Shown here: in pieces, positions 20,340 to 31,131 of the stretch | Numbering within the stretch: the stretch's first letter is position 1 | How the letters are laid out: each line of letters begins with the position of its first letter | Assembly (NCBI GenBank): GCA_019677205.1 | Contig: JAAMXY010001516.1 | Location: 62,001 to 126,000, forward strand | From: Pinguiococcus pyrenoidosus | Taxonomy: Eukaryota; Sar; Pinguiophyceae; Pinguiochrysidales; Pinguiochrysidaceae | Length of the DNA stretch: 64,000 nt | Direction: 5' to 3' | Program-made: the position numbers and the translations under genes | Notes under the pieces: model-generated | Databases searched by the model: none | Told to the model about the DNA's origin: nothing | The model's input: the letters and a program-made list of their open reading frames with translations, nothing else

Positions 20340-22169
20340 ATGTACCCATCCAAGCGCGAGGGCAAGGCCGGCGGCGCGGGAGAGCTGCCGCAGCGGCTCA
20401 ACCTGGAGCAGGTGACCGGCACGCGTCGCGCTTTGCGGACAGAGACATGGCTCTCACCGACGTGGCTGGCGTCCTAGGGCGTTGGCGCCAGCGCGGCCAA
20501 TCTGGAAGAGGCCACAGGCGGCCAGACTGGCGAGGAAGGCCTCATCCTGCACCAGTGCGACAGCTTGAGCCGCGCCAAGCAAGATCTGCTGCTGGCGGAG
20601 TCGCTGCTGGAGACGGGCGGACCGAGCTTCGACGAGAAGACGCTTCGCGATGCCGCCGCTGCGGAGGTGGCCGCGCTCACCCATCCGCAGCAGAAGGCAG
20701 ACAACCGGAACAAACGCCTGAAGATGACGCCGGAGGAGCGCGCCAAGCTCAACCGCGACCGCAACCGGGAACACGCGCGCAACACTCGCCTGCGCAAGAA
20801 GGCCTACACCAACAAGCTCAAGGAGCTGGTGAAGAAGCTCACGGCCGAGAACGAGAAGTTCGAGAACGAGCGGGAGCAGCTCACCGACCGCGTGGAGGAG
20901 CAGGCCAACTTGCGGGTCCGCGTGGTGAACCGATTCTTCGAGTACCTCCTCGGGAACCAGAAGGATCGAGCCAAGTGGACGGCGATCCTCGACGAGTCGT
21001 TCACCTTCGTGCTGCCGCCGCTGCCCAAGTCGACCGGCGCGGGCCGCGCCGAGTCGCCGGGGAGCCGCACGAGGTGGCGGCGGATTCGCACGAGGACCCA
21101 AAGCCAGCTGGAGGCCCAGGCGCACGGCCAGGGACCGGAGGCGAGGGAGGACGGCCAAGCGGACGATGACACGGTCCTGAAGGGCATCGACGCCGTCATG
21201 AGGGAAGAGAACGGCCTCTTGGTGCTTCTCCGCGCCCTGAGGCCCGAGACGGACACCTCGCAGTCGCCGATCCGCACCTCGCGCACCAAGTGGAGACCTC
21301 CGGCCGACGACAACAACTTCGGCGTCCTCACCATCACGCCGGACTCGATTTTTCAGGCGCAGAACAACATGATGTGCAAGTGGAGGCTCCTCAGCACGGA
21401 GAACCGGGAAGAAGCCGGCTCGGAAGAGCTGCAGATTGACGGCACAATGAAGTGCACTTTCAGTCCGCAGAACCGCCTTCTGCAGATCGAGATGATTTTT
21501 GATCTTATGTCAATTTTGGAACACATTGAGGCGCCCCGCAAGTCCGACGACGGCGCGGCGAGTCTGCAGGATGGAGATCCCGCGGACCCGCCGGCGACCA
21601 GCGGTACCAAGCGGCCACGCTCGGACGAGCAGAGAACGTCGGGGCCCCTCGCGCGGATCATCTCGCGGCTCCAGCAGGGGCAGCCCATCACAGCGGATGT
21701 CGAGATGATGCCCAGCGACTCGGCAGGCCCATCCGCAAAGGGGGATTGTGACGAGGATGGGGATGGCGCAGAGGTTGTCGTGAAGCGAGTCAGGGCATTC
21801 CCGCTTGATGTCGCACCGTCGAGGAAGACGCATTTCCTCGGGACGGTTGACTCGCAGCAGGTCGACAAGGCGGCTTTGGAGGGCGTAGAGATAAATGATG
21901 GGTTGACGCCCTCCACACTGGGGGACGTAGCAAGTCTCGCTGACATAGCCAGTGTGCCTGCGATTAGAGAGGAGTCTGGCGAGAAGAGTGCATCGTCTGC
22001 TGCCCAGTCCACGGAGGAGTCCGACACGAGCACGACTCCAACCGGTGGCGGCCTTGTGCTCAACAACACGACGCAGCTGCAGTTCAGCAAGCTGCCGACC
22101 GCACTCGGCATCACCTTCGAGGGTGCGCAGCTGCCGGAGGCTGCGGTAGACGAGGAGAACTCGAAGTGA
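20340..22169 (+). CDS. bZIP transcription factor with conserved C-terminal ligand-like domain
   Basis: Two exons, 20340-20411 and 20478-22169, join in phase 0 to 587 residues. An in-frame TAG ends the 65-base intron and forces the splice. The basic region NRDRNREHARNTRLRKKAYT (about residues 86-105) keeps the N..(A)..(R) DNA contacts, and the following heptads (LKELVKKL...ENEKFENERE) form the zipper. After it comes RVVNRFFEYLLGNQKDRAKW and, past a disordered insert, ITPDSIFQAQNNMMCKWRLL and MKCTFSPQNRLLQIEMIFDL. I recall the same alpha+beta module after the zipper in bZIPs of chromist algae; its fold looks NTF2/PAS-like, which is inference. The remaining 220 residues are disordered and acidic. 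A longer start at 20109 remains possible. Confidence 0.85.
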
Positions 22170-22718
22170 TCTGCCGCGGGCTGCGCACCTCAGGTGATGA
22201 CGCCAGCAAGTAGTTTGCAGTAGTGAGAGCAAGTTTCTCCGGGGAGCGTATCAAAGATGGTCGATCTCCAGGAGCCTGTGCGTTGGAGATAGGTATTTGG
22301 GCGAACCATCTGTTCAGCAGTAAGCGCCGCGACTAGGAACGATAGATTCAGCCCCCGTCGAGGAGCGGAACACGACGGCGGTTGGAGAGGCATTGGATGA
22401 TGGCAGGAACACCCGCGCTGATGCGTATCAATCCTCTTCCGCAAGTGGTAGACGAGGAGCTTGTGTGCCTTGAGATGACGCAAACACAACCAAAGCATTT
22501 GCAGGAAAAAGCGGAACGCCTCGCCCGACTCCACTCGGCGGCACGCTCCAGATGCATCTTTGCCACCGTTCCCCTTTCCTCCGCACGATTCCCAGACGAT
22601 CCCCAGACGCATAACGAGCGCGTAGCTACGCCTCTCCAAGTAGCACACCGTGCAAATCGCATGCGGCGCCGGACGGGCAAACAGATCGCTTTTCCTGCAC
22701 AAAGCCAGGCGGCGCATC
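22170..22718. other. convergent spacer, no gene recognised
   Basis: The spacer lies between the bZIP stop and the stop of the Pho88-like gene. Open frames on both strands (175-185 codons) overlap each other without features and are treated as chance. Confidence 0.5.
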
Positions 22719-23984
22719 TCAGTCCTCTTCTACTTCGGCGTCTTCGAAGGCGGGTTCCATTTCTTCCCCGTCTTCGTAGTCCTCGTCCACGTCCACGACC
22801 TCCGTCGCGTCCGCCTCGTCCTCCTCCTCCTCCACATAGTTTGACCAGTCTAGATCCTCCTCTTCAACCATTGGCTCGCGCTCTGGCGGTGTGTCCTCTG
22901 CTTCTATGTCCGAAGCGCCATCCCCATCTTCTTCACTAGCTTCCTGAGTCTGGAGGATGCGAAACGAAGGATGAAGACTGGCGACTTGAGACGGTCGTCC
23001 CCGTGCCCAGGCTTCGACGTCCCCGTACCTCCTTTGCTCCGCCGTCGGCGGTGGACGGCATATACCGCTCCAAGAGGATCGACGCCTTCTGAAAGAGAGT
23101 CTCCTTCTTAAAGGGACGCTGGAGGTCTGGGCTGTCAGCGTCCATCCGGTACACGTGGAGCCGCACAAGCGGCGACGAGAAGAGCCTAGCGCACCCCTGA
23201 ATGCGTTCGCAACGCCGACACGCCGATTGCGTTAGGCCCTCGAGTTCAGGTTGCCGGGATCGGCTGCCGGAGTATTCAGTACCTGCACGAGCGCAATGAA
23301 AAGGTACTGCGTCCACTTCCACTTGAAGTACAAGAATGCCAGCATCACAGCGCCCCAGCCACACACGGTCCGCCGCAGCGTCTTCAGCTCCAACAAGTCA
23401 TACTCCTTCGCCGTCGTCGTCCGCGTGAGCGCGGACTCGAGCGCCTGCAGGGGCAGCGACGGCTTGGCCGCGTCCTCCGGCGACTCCGACTCGCTGTTGT
23501 ACGTGTCGAAGAGGTTCTTCACGAAAGCCGGCGGCGGAATCTGCACCGGCGTCTGGTCGTCTTCCAAGTGGATCCGCTGCCGCAGCAGCAGGAAGAACAC
23601 ATTGGCCACGAGGAGCAGCAAGACGTAGGCGCCTTCCATGCGCAGCTTCATCTCATCGTCAGCGGAGCGCACCACGAAGCTGAAGAGGCCCAGCAGCGGA
23701 ATCAGCGACTCCACGGCGGAGAACGCCAGCTCTGCCACGGTGAAGCGCCGAGCCGCCGCGGCGCTTTTGCCCTCGGTGCGTCGCTGCAGTCCTTCCAGAT
23801 CCGCCACGAGGCGCTTCTGAGTCTCTCTCTTCTTGCTCTGCGTGCGCAGCGTCTCATCCAACTTCAGCTTCCCCTCCTGAGACGCCTGCGAGCCTGTCGC
23901 GTGCTGGTGAGAAGCTGCGCGCGGAAGCTGCGGCGCCGCTGCGAGGACGTACCACCACGGACAGTGCCCCAGGGCGCGCCGCAT
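22719..23984 (-). CDS. Pho88/SND3-type ER membrane protein
   Basis: Reverse exons 23984-23283, 23196-23029 and 22949-22719 join in phase to about 366 residues. The core has a helix FSAVESLIPLLGLFSFVVRS, a second EGAYVLLLLVANVFFLLLRQ, and then TAKEYDLLELKTLRRTVCGW with AVMLAFLYFKWKWTQYLFIA. Exon 2 adds LFSSPLVRLHVY and RPFKKETLF. The 'eYDlxelk...fmhfkwkytqplfiq...lfesplvkihv' order is the Pho88 family pattern. Pho88/SND3 works in SRP-independent targeting to the ER. The C-terminus is a 75-residue acidic tail. The frame is open up to an ATG at 24137, but 23984 (MRRALGHCPWWYVLAAAPQL) gives a hydrophobic N-terminus and avoids the AT-rich leader. Confidence 0.72.
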
Positions 23985-25025
23985 GACAGACAGACACTCA
24001 AGCAGGCCACGAGGCCTGCGAAAAGAAGCCGGCGCATCGCTCGTGCGGCTTTGGCCGAGCAAAAGCGCGGGAATGTTGAACAAACTCAGCCGCGGTGGTT
24101 GATACAACAATTCAGAAATTCTATTTACGAATAACATTTTTATTCATTGTGAAAGTCCTACTTTCAGCGAATCAAAACCGAAGCAACTTCAGCTCTAAAC
24201 TATTTTTTCAAATTTTAATTTATTTTATGAATATGTGAAAATTTCAAAACATAAATATGTATAGTAGTAACGGTAGGCTGGATGGCGAAAACTGGCGAGG
24301 AGGACACGCATCCGCCCTCTTGCAGGATTCGCCGCAGCGCTTCGCCCACACCTTCGCTGTTGGATGCTGAGATCTAGCTATGATTTGAGATGCTTGGAGA
24401 CGATCCGAGCAGAGAGCTTCCTTTTTGTCAGCTGAGATCCATTCTGAACGCTCCGCGTGCCCCGTTCTGAAGAGAAGCCAGGAGCTCGCGCGCTTGCCTG
24501 GCTGCTGCGTCTATCCGGGAACTCAGCAGGTGCTGGCTCTCGCTGAAGCCCTGCCGGGCTGGCTCTCGCGCGCTCTCAAAACGTACAAAGACCCGCTCTA
24601 GACATCGCGGATCCGCCACCACGGTGACAAGAAGGGAATCGACAATTCCTGGTCGCCCGCGGAGCAAGCATGCACATCCGGGCGGTGCGCCGTGCGGGCA
24701 AGCTCCGTCCCAAGCTAGGCTGTACTGGCGGGCGCATCGGTCCGTCACAGCGTCGGGGAGTTGAGTTTCAGAGAGCTCCCTGATTGGCTCGTATAAGCTA
24801 GTCCTCGGGCCCCTTCCCGACCTGAAAAGTAGGCGCCGAAGAAGCGTCCAGCTTCCAGCATGGGCAATTCCAAAGTGAACAGCCGAAGATTCGCTTCTCA
24901 GTCCCTTCGGACGCCGCCACATCTCAAGTGTGACGCGGTGGTGCAAGCTGCGCGAGAGCCACCATTGCCTCTGGCTTCGGCCTCTGTATGGCGCCCCGGG
25001 TGACATCGAGTCGGCTACGCTCGCT
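23985..25025. other. divergent spacer with AT-rich trough; possible reverse exon 24428-24820
   Basis: Bases about 24115-24265 are strongly AT-rich. A reverse open frame 24428-25006 has a plausible terminal exon (from an acceptor ttttcag near 24822) coding SLYEPIRELSETQLPDAVTD and, later, ADPRCLERVFVRFESAREPA. It ends ASLQNGARGAFRMDLS. The composition looks coding, but no first exon was found, so it is not called as a gene. Confidence 0.35.
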
Positions 25026-27186
25026 ATGTCACAGGCGTCCGCGACGTCTTCGTTCGCAGATTCTTCCGCCAGTCAACATGCCCAAAGCGCCGAAGGCTTG
25101 TCGGTGATGACCAAGCCGGAAGACGGCGGCTTCCGCCGGACGCCTCCAGCACTATCGCCACAAGGGCCGTGGCCTGCTCAAGTGGTCGCGAGCGGTCCGC
25201 AGACCAGCTCCGGAGTGCAAGCGCTGCCGAGTTCTTCCGCCCGCCAGGATCGTCGACAGCAAGGAAGCTTGGCTCCGATCCATGCCTCGCTCTTCGGCAC
25301 CGGCCACCACCAGCCGGTGCTCTTTGGTCCGCATGGCCACGAGAACCTCCAAGCCAACCCCGTCCCGGCCAGAGCGCAGCAGCAGGATCTAGCACCGCCG
25401 ATTCCCAGCCTCGGCGCAGCGCAGTACGGGTCCTTTTGCCAAACGGCGTCACTCACGGTGCTCGACGCTCTCACCAAGGCCGTAGAGCTCTGCGTGCGCA
25501 TGCCCGGCCTTTCTGACGAGCATCTGGGGAGCTGCATCGCAGCCATGCTCTCCGTACCGGATCCAAGCCATGGCGAAGGTGCGGCGGTCTTCAAGAAGAT
25601 AGGCTCGGAGGCGAGACGGCACAGCGCCAACACAAGACGAGACAGGGAAGAAAAGCTTGTGGACTAATGCTCTTTGGTCTCGTCTTGCGCAGCGCCGTGC
25701 CGGAAGGGCTTGCAGGACATGGCAGAAGTTCTAGAACGACTGCAGGCGGCGATATCGCCGCACCTGCGCAAGCGCAAGGCCTCCTCTCAGTCTCCGACAC
25801 CTGCAAGCATGCACGCGGGAGCCAAGGGCCTTTCCTTCCCGCCAAACGACGGTGCCCAAACCACGCCCAGGGCGCGACCACGGCCGCGGGCCGACTCCGA
25901 TGGTGCGCTCGAGAGAAAGCCCAGCGGCAACCTCCGACTGCCCCCGCATTCTGGCGTCGCGAGTCCGACGACAGAAGACATCAAGGGGCGAAAGGTATGC
26001 GAAGCCATCGCGACAAGGAGGTGCTTGTGCGAGCAAGCTTCTCACTCCGCTCCGTGACCAGGCACATGGCTTGCCCCAGCATGGCGCAGCAGGTAGCTCT
26101 GGCCTGATCGACTTCAGCAGCGCACGACAGGATTCCTCGTTTGAGTTCGGATCGCCCGAGGCGAAGCCGAAGAGAAGGCATCTCGCGAACAGCGCGATCA
26201 CGCCGCAGCTGCGCCCGCCGTCGAAGCTCAAGCCGAGGCCGGAAGATGACCACAGCGCTGCCCACCCTCAAGAGGCACGTCCTTGGCTTCCACCCGACGC
26301 GTTCGCAGCAAACGAACCCGAGCAGAGCCCGTTCAGGCGGCTGAAGTCGGATGCGACCGAGCCCGACGAAGCTGTCTTACCCAGAGCTGCCAGCAAGGCA
26401 GTGTCTCTCTCCCAATCCATGCTGACGGCACAAGAGGACCAGGCAGACGCAAGCTACGCCGACGATCTATGGCTGATGGACGACCAGCTGGTTGATGACA
26501 TCCTAAGAGCAGAAGGGCTGAGTGAAGAAGGAAACGCTGCGACCCAGTACGGTTTCGGCGTTCCATCCGTTGACCCGAGCCTCGCCGAGACGACCTTGCC
26601 CGGCTTTCATTTCCCGCAGGGGCAGATCTTCGCAACCGCTGGTCCCATGCCAGGCGATCCTGATCCAGTCCAGCCGATTCGCAGGGTGCTGGAGGCGACG
26701 ACGGCGGCCGTCTTGCTTGGCGACGCTTCTCTGGACGACGCGGCCTTCGACGGCGCCATGTTTGAGGACGGAGACAGAAGCTGGAAGGAGAAGTGGCGGT
26801 ACAGGAGGCAATCGGGCCGCCTCCCGGCAGACTTCTTCAAGAGCATCTGGTCCAAGTACGGGAAGCGGGGGATGCTGCTTGCTCTGTTCGTCACCTGCAG
26901 CAGGCGGGCCGAAAAGATCTTCCACCTCTTCGATCTCTGCAAGGATGGGCTGCCTCCCGGATGTGTCCAGGGCGTGCTCGATATGTTCCGGGTCGTGCGA
27001 GACCGCGTGGCCAACGAGCTGAACGAGCTGGACGGAGGCTGCTCCTGCGATCAGTTGAAACACATGATCGACACCTGCATTGGTGCGCCCGAAGCCTTTG
27101 ACGCGTTCTGCACGCAGTACGATAGGTGGCAAGAGCTTCACCGCACTCGCCAAGCTTCGGCGGTTGCTGCCTTCTCCAACTGCTAA
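25026..27186 (+). CDS. family A protein, copy 1 (unknown; conserved WKExWRYR domain)
   Basis: Three exons, 25026-25658, 25716-25994 and 26062-27186, join in phase 0 to about 678 residues. The protein starts MSQASATSSF. It is disordered for most of its length, with one helical patch in exon 1 (LTVLDALTKAVELCVRMPGL). Its C-terminal 150 residues hold a compact domain: MFEDGDRSWKEKWRYR, GRLPADFFKSIWSKYGKRGM, FVTCSRRAEKIFH, VLDMFRVVRDRV and CSCDQLKHMID. The same domain and exon layout recur in copy 2 at 33766. No known family is recognised. The invariant Cys (TCSRR, CSCDQLK) and Trp residues suggest a structured helical domain. The disordered head, a basic patch (KPKRRH) and an acidic stretch suggest a nuclear regulator; this is inference. 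Confidence 0.78.
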
Positions 27187-28399
27187 CGAAGGTGTGAGAA
27201 GGGCGACTTCGCGACACCCGTCGTCGCGGGCGTCTTGAACCGCCAAAGACGGACCAGGTCGAGCGAGCACAGAGCTTCTTGGGGAGTGCCAGTATATGTG
27301 TATGTGTACGTGTGCGGCTGAGGGCGCGTGGGACTGGGTCGTCTGCGAGTGCATCTGTTTGGAGGGGGGGGGGGGGGNNNNNNNNNGGGAGTGCTGACGA
27401 TTTAAGTGGGCTTGACAGGGAGTTTGGGGCATGAACAACGCCGAGCTGCTCGACGGAAGCGAAGCGGCGAGACTCGACACGATTGCGCCGAGGCTTGTAA
27501 GTAGACGGCCTTGTAAGTAATGGCTTTCGAAGCAGAGAAACGAGATTAGCGGTTCCCAAGGGAGCTCGGAGCCGGCGCCTTGTACAATGGCGCATGAAAG
27601 AAGAGAAGCTACGTTGTGCGTTTACGGAAAGCGAGCACTGTGAGTGCTTCCATGGGACAAGTATTTGTGCATATGCTTCAGAATGGATCCCTGAGAAGCT
27701 CGGAGCAGAGTGCACGGCATGACAGATTGAACCAACGTTCATGTCTGCTTAGCGTTTTTCCTATCCTTCCTAAGGATACCGCGCATCCATGAATGCACAT
27801 CGAAGGCTTGTTACCGCAATTCAGATTGCGGCCTTCTCGGTCACATCTTGCGTTTGGCAAGTTGTGAAGGTGGAAGCGTAGGTGCTCTGAAGCATTCGCC
27901 ATCGCCTACGTCTCTTGATGAATTTCCTATTGACCTCCACAGCAGCTTCCCAACAGTTGTGCTTCTTCGTTCAAGCATGTCTTGATGTGGACAAGTCACG
28001 TGCTTTCCAGCTCATGCCCTCAATCTGGAAATGAGAACTATTGCACAGTGCGCGAAAGCGCATCTTACATACGAATTGAAGCTCACATCTCCTCCTCAAT
28101 CCAATCTGTGTTTAACCCAATCCACCTTGCTGTGTCAGGGAGTGCGTGGAGAAGCTCCCAATCCTTTGATGGAGCTTCCCTTCGGTCCACACAAGGCATA
28201 TCCGCCGCCACACAGGCATTCGACTTCCTTCCTGATCAGCTGCCAGGAGGCATCGATCCGGGGAGACTTCGACAGAGTTTTGAAAGCTCCCCCGTCGTCT
28301 CAGCGATCAGCACACGAAAGCATCGCTCACAGCGCCCTCGGTGATGCACGGCCAGGTATTCGACCTTTCCTCTGAGATGCGCGACATGTCACGCTTGAT
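27187..28399. other. spacer with assembly gap, no gene recognised
   Basis: Contains a G run and a 9-N gap (27363-27386), CCAAT boxes around 28100-28165, and open frames without coding character. The 325-codon reverse frame 26503-27480 crosses the gap and copies the antisense of family A; it is rejected. Confidence 0.5.
27363..27386. other. poly-G run followed by a 9-base N gap
   Basis: About 15 G precede nine N at 27378-27386; three G follow. It is a sequencing or assembly stop at a homopolymer; true length unknown. Confidence 0.95.
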
Positions 28400-29079
28400 T
28401 CACCTTTCGGCCGGCTCCTGGCCTTCCGCACGTCCAGAGGGGTTCTGAGACTCAGGCTGACTCGGACCACCGGTCGGAGGCCGATCGTTTCCTCCACCCG
28501 GGCCAGGTGCCTGGGCCTGGCCGTTCGCTTGGACGGGCCCATTGCCCTGGGTCAGACCGCCCGGACCTAAGCCGTCGGTGCGCCCATCGGTGGGACTTGG
28601 GCCACCACCCTCAGCTCGGTTGCCTTCCATGGCACGGAAAGCGGCGACGCTATCGGAAGGAAGACCGGAAGCCGCCGGCTGAAAGCGAACCAGTTCATCT
28701 CTGGCGGTAGCCACCACTTGTGCTCCTTGATCCGCCCGCGCCGTGTTCTGCTCCACCGTCTCGCCTGCATATGCAGGTTGAAAAGGCTGAGTGCGTCTGC
28801 CTGCGATCACAGACACCATCCCCAACAACCCTACACTACTTGCTTACCTGCGCGCAACGAAAGGTGTATGGGTGGAGCGAACGGCAAGACTAGGGCCAGC
28901 AGATCTGTTGTGGTGATGTCCATCGACTCCTCATCAGTTCTCGCCTCCTGTCGACATCGTGACAGAAGCGTGAGCGCCGCCGCTGCCGCGCAAGCGCGGC
29001 GATCGTGTCCACTGAGCCGGTCGTCGCACGGACCTACCTCTTCGCTCTCGGAGGTGCGGCGCTCGCCCTCGACGCTCAT
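28400..29079 (-). CDS. small unknown protein with Gly/Pro/Gln-rich tail
   Basis: Reverse strand, start ATG 29079 (MSVEGERRTSESEE). One intron is forced: the frame stops after LSLRAGKQVV, while splicing gtaagc...cgcag near 28856-28810 continues in phase into GRRTQPFQPAYAGETVEQNT. An upstream 90-base segment (gtaggtccg...gacag) may be a further intron; being 3n long it can be read either way. The protein has about 160-190 residues. It carries a hydrophobic patch (TTDLLALVLPFAPPIHLSLR), then QVVATARDELVRFQPAASGL, and ends in a disordered tail dominated by Gly, Pro, Gln and Asn (PSPTDGRTDGLGPGG onward). No family recognised. It lies between family A copy 1 and family B copy 1. Confidence 0.55.
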
Positions 29080-29461
29080 GGAGCCGTGGGTCTGTCACCT
29101 CTGGAGACGAGATCTGTCACCTGTGGAGACGATAAGGAAGCAAGTGCGCACTTGAGCCCCACAGTATCCTTGGACCCGCGCATCCACCCGTCGCCAGTGG
29201 TCGTCTCCCCCCTCCCCCCGCTGGATCCCACCTTCAGCGTCGCAACTCCAAGTCCTCTTCCATGGAGCCCGCGCCCGTGCTCAGGTAGCGCTTTTCTCGG
29301 GGGCGGAGCCCCAACCGCAAGTGCACTTCGCTTTGAACCCCCTTGCCAGAGGGCGTTGAACTTGCAAAGCGCTGCGGTCAGAGAGAAGAACCGTCGCCTT
29401 TCGGATCATGCGTTTAGCCTACGTTGGGTTGGCAGTAAGCGCGTTTGGCTGCTACCGGAAT

Positions 29462-29827
29462 CCAATGCTCTGATCATTGGCTCCAAATGATTCCTAGGGA
29501 ACTACTGGGGTCAGCCTGATTGATCTAACTCCTGCTGCTTCTAGGCTCGCACGAATCCATACGGACCAATTAGGATGAGCTGCTGCAGCTTTCCGACACG
29601 TCAGCCAATCTGGCGGTCCATGTTATCCCCATGAAACCCCTCTTTTCTCTCACTTCATTGGACAGAGCGGTTTGAAACTGGGAGAAGCATCGGATGAATA
29701 ATTGGGGCCGGCTGCCGACACCAAGAACCCCCAGGTCGCCGTATCATTGGGCTGCGGCCATTGGGTTTTGGGATTCGTTTTACACTGATCCTATCTTCGT
29801 GGCCAGATGCGGGCCCATCTGGCCAAT
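29462..29827. promoter_or_regulatory. dense CCAAT-box cluster (both orientations)
   Basis: Nine CCAAT/ATTGG pentamers occur in 366 bases (29462, 29475, about 29565, 29604, 29656, 29701, 29745, 29760 and 29823). Roughly 0.7 is expected by chance. NF-Y binds this core in eukaryotes; its role here is inferred. Confidence 0.45.
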
Positions 29828-30280
29828 CAGCTCAGTGCGATCAAGAGCCCTCCAAAGGTTGAGCGATCTTCGCCGTGTAGAATGGCGGAATTCGGGAGAA
29901 TCGCGTTTCTGAATTCCTTCTGCCGTGCACCACCGCACTATCCCACCGTATAGTGCCGCACAGATTGGTGAGCAGCTGCTGTGAAGGCGCGTGCTATGGG
30001 GCTACGATTTCGAAACAGATGGATCATTTCCACTGCTCTCGCGCCGCGCACAACCGTTTCCGAACGCCTTGCAGGTGCTCCAAGCTCCCCCAACGTCGCT
30101 CCCTCAACTTCCTCGGCCCGTGCGCGTCGCTCCTTCTGGCTGCGGCGGTAATGATGCATCTCCCCAAAAGCGGTTGTGAATACAAGCAACTTCCCTTGAC
30201 CAGCCATTTCAAGGAGCGAAAGAAGTGACGCGGAGAACCATGGTGTAACCCTACCATGATCAATAATAATGAAGCACGAT

Positions 30281-30379
30281 ATTCTGTGATCGATCGATCC
30301 TATGATCGATATTCTGTGATCGATCCTATGATCGATATTCTGTGATCGATTCTATGATCGATATTCTGTGATCGATCCT
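30281..30379. repeat. tandem repeat, unit of about 26 bp, ~3.7 copies
   Basis: Copies of attctgtgatcgatcctatg plus atcgat begin at 30281, 30311, 30337 and 30363. The first has an extra gatc and the third a C-to-T change. GATC/ATCGAT is the inner palindrome. No spacer-repeat pattern as in CRISPR. Confidence 0.9.
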
Positions 30380-31131
30380 GAGAGAATCCCACTCTTGCGG
30401 AAGCAAATTCTGATTGTTGCTGGATTTGCCTTCACCTGCTATGGCATCACGAGTCCACAACATAGCCATTTTGAGATCAACTTTTAGCTTGTCCGCCGGC
30501 TTGTCCGGATGCTCGTCCAGCTGCTGGATAATCCAATGCACGTGCTGCCTAGGCTTGGTACACTGTACAAGCAAATGCTCCGCCAATTTTCCAGTTTGAT
30601 GACGCAGGCAGCCATACATTCGCTACGATCAGCAGGTCCGCTTCGGCTGCATTCGAGGGGGCCGGCGGGCGGGCGGGCTTTAGGAATCGTCCAATCCCAA
30701 TCAGAGACCCACCCATGCACGCGTGCCCTGCAGATCATCAAATTCTGCAAATCTGGCGTGCTTGTTCAAAATCAAGTGCGGCTCACGAAGTGCGCACAAA
30801 TGGCATCCCACGTCGGGATCAACGACTGGTTGGGGCAACGAAGACGGTCTTCTTCATTCTTCTTCACCCCAAATATAGCAATACTAGGAGACCGAAGTTC
30901 CAGTAGAACGAGAATTTTTAAGATGAGAACCTCAAAACAACAACCAATGCCTCCAGTAGAATCTTCGCAGATTAATTTTCTAATTTTTGAAAAATGTTGT
31001 CGAGTCTTTTTTTTTTTAACGGACCCAACGGAAACTCGGCTGAAAGTGCGCTGAAGAGCCGGAGGCAGCTCGATGCAGAGGGAAGAGCCACGCCCTTCTC
31101 TGCTGCATATTCCTCCAGAGCCCATGCTAGA

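Larger units (their letters stand above)
29080..31131. other. long spacer with CCAAT cluster and tandem repeats
   Basis: This 2-kb divergent spacer lies between the reverse Gly/Pro-rich gene and family B copy 1. It holds a dense CCAAT cluster (29462-29827), a tandem repeat (30281-30379), and a reverse open frame 30326-30619 with some coding look (HVHWIIQQLDEHPDKPADKL) that may be a gene fragment. An AT-rich stretch with a T run spans 30880-31020. No intact gene was found. Confidence 0.5.

Noticed and set aside
21353-22232. Two reverse frames of 240-253 codons
   Set aside because: They mirror the GC-rich bZIP exon, which has conserved domains.
24428-25006. Reverse gene of 192 codons
   Set aside because: Only a terminal exon looks coding; no start exon found, so left as a possibility in the spacer entry.
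26503-27480. Reverse frame of 325 codons
   Set aside because: Crosses the N gap and is antisense to the conserved family A domain.
30281-30379. CRISPR-like array
   Set aside because: Units abut directly without unique spacers, and the DNA is eukaryotic.
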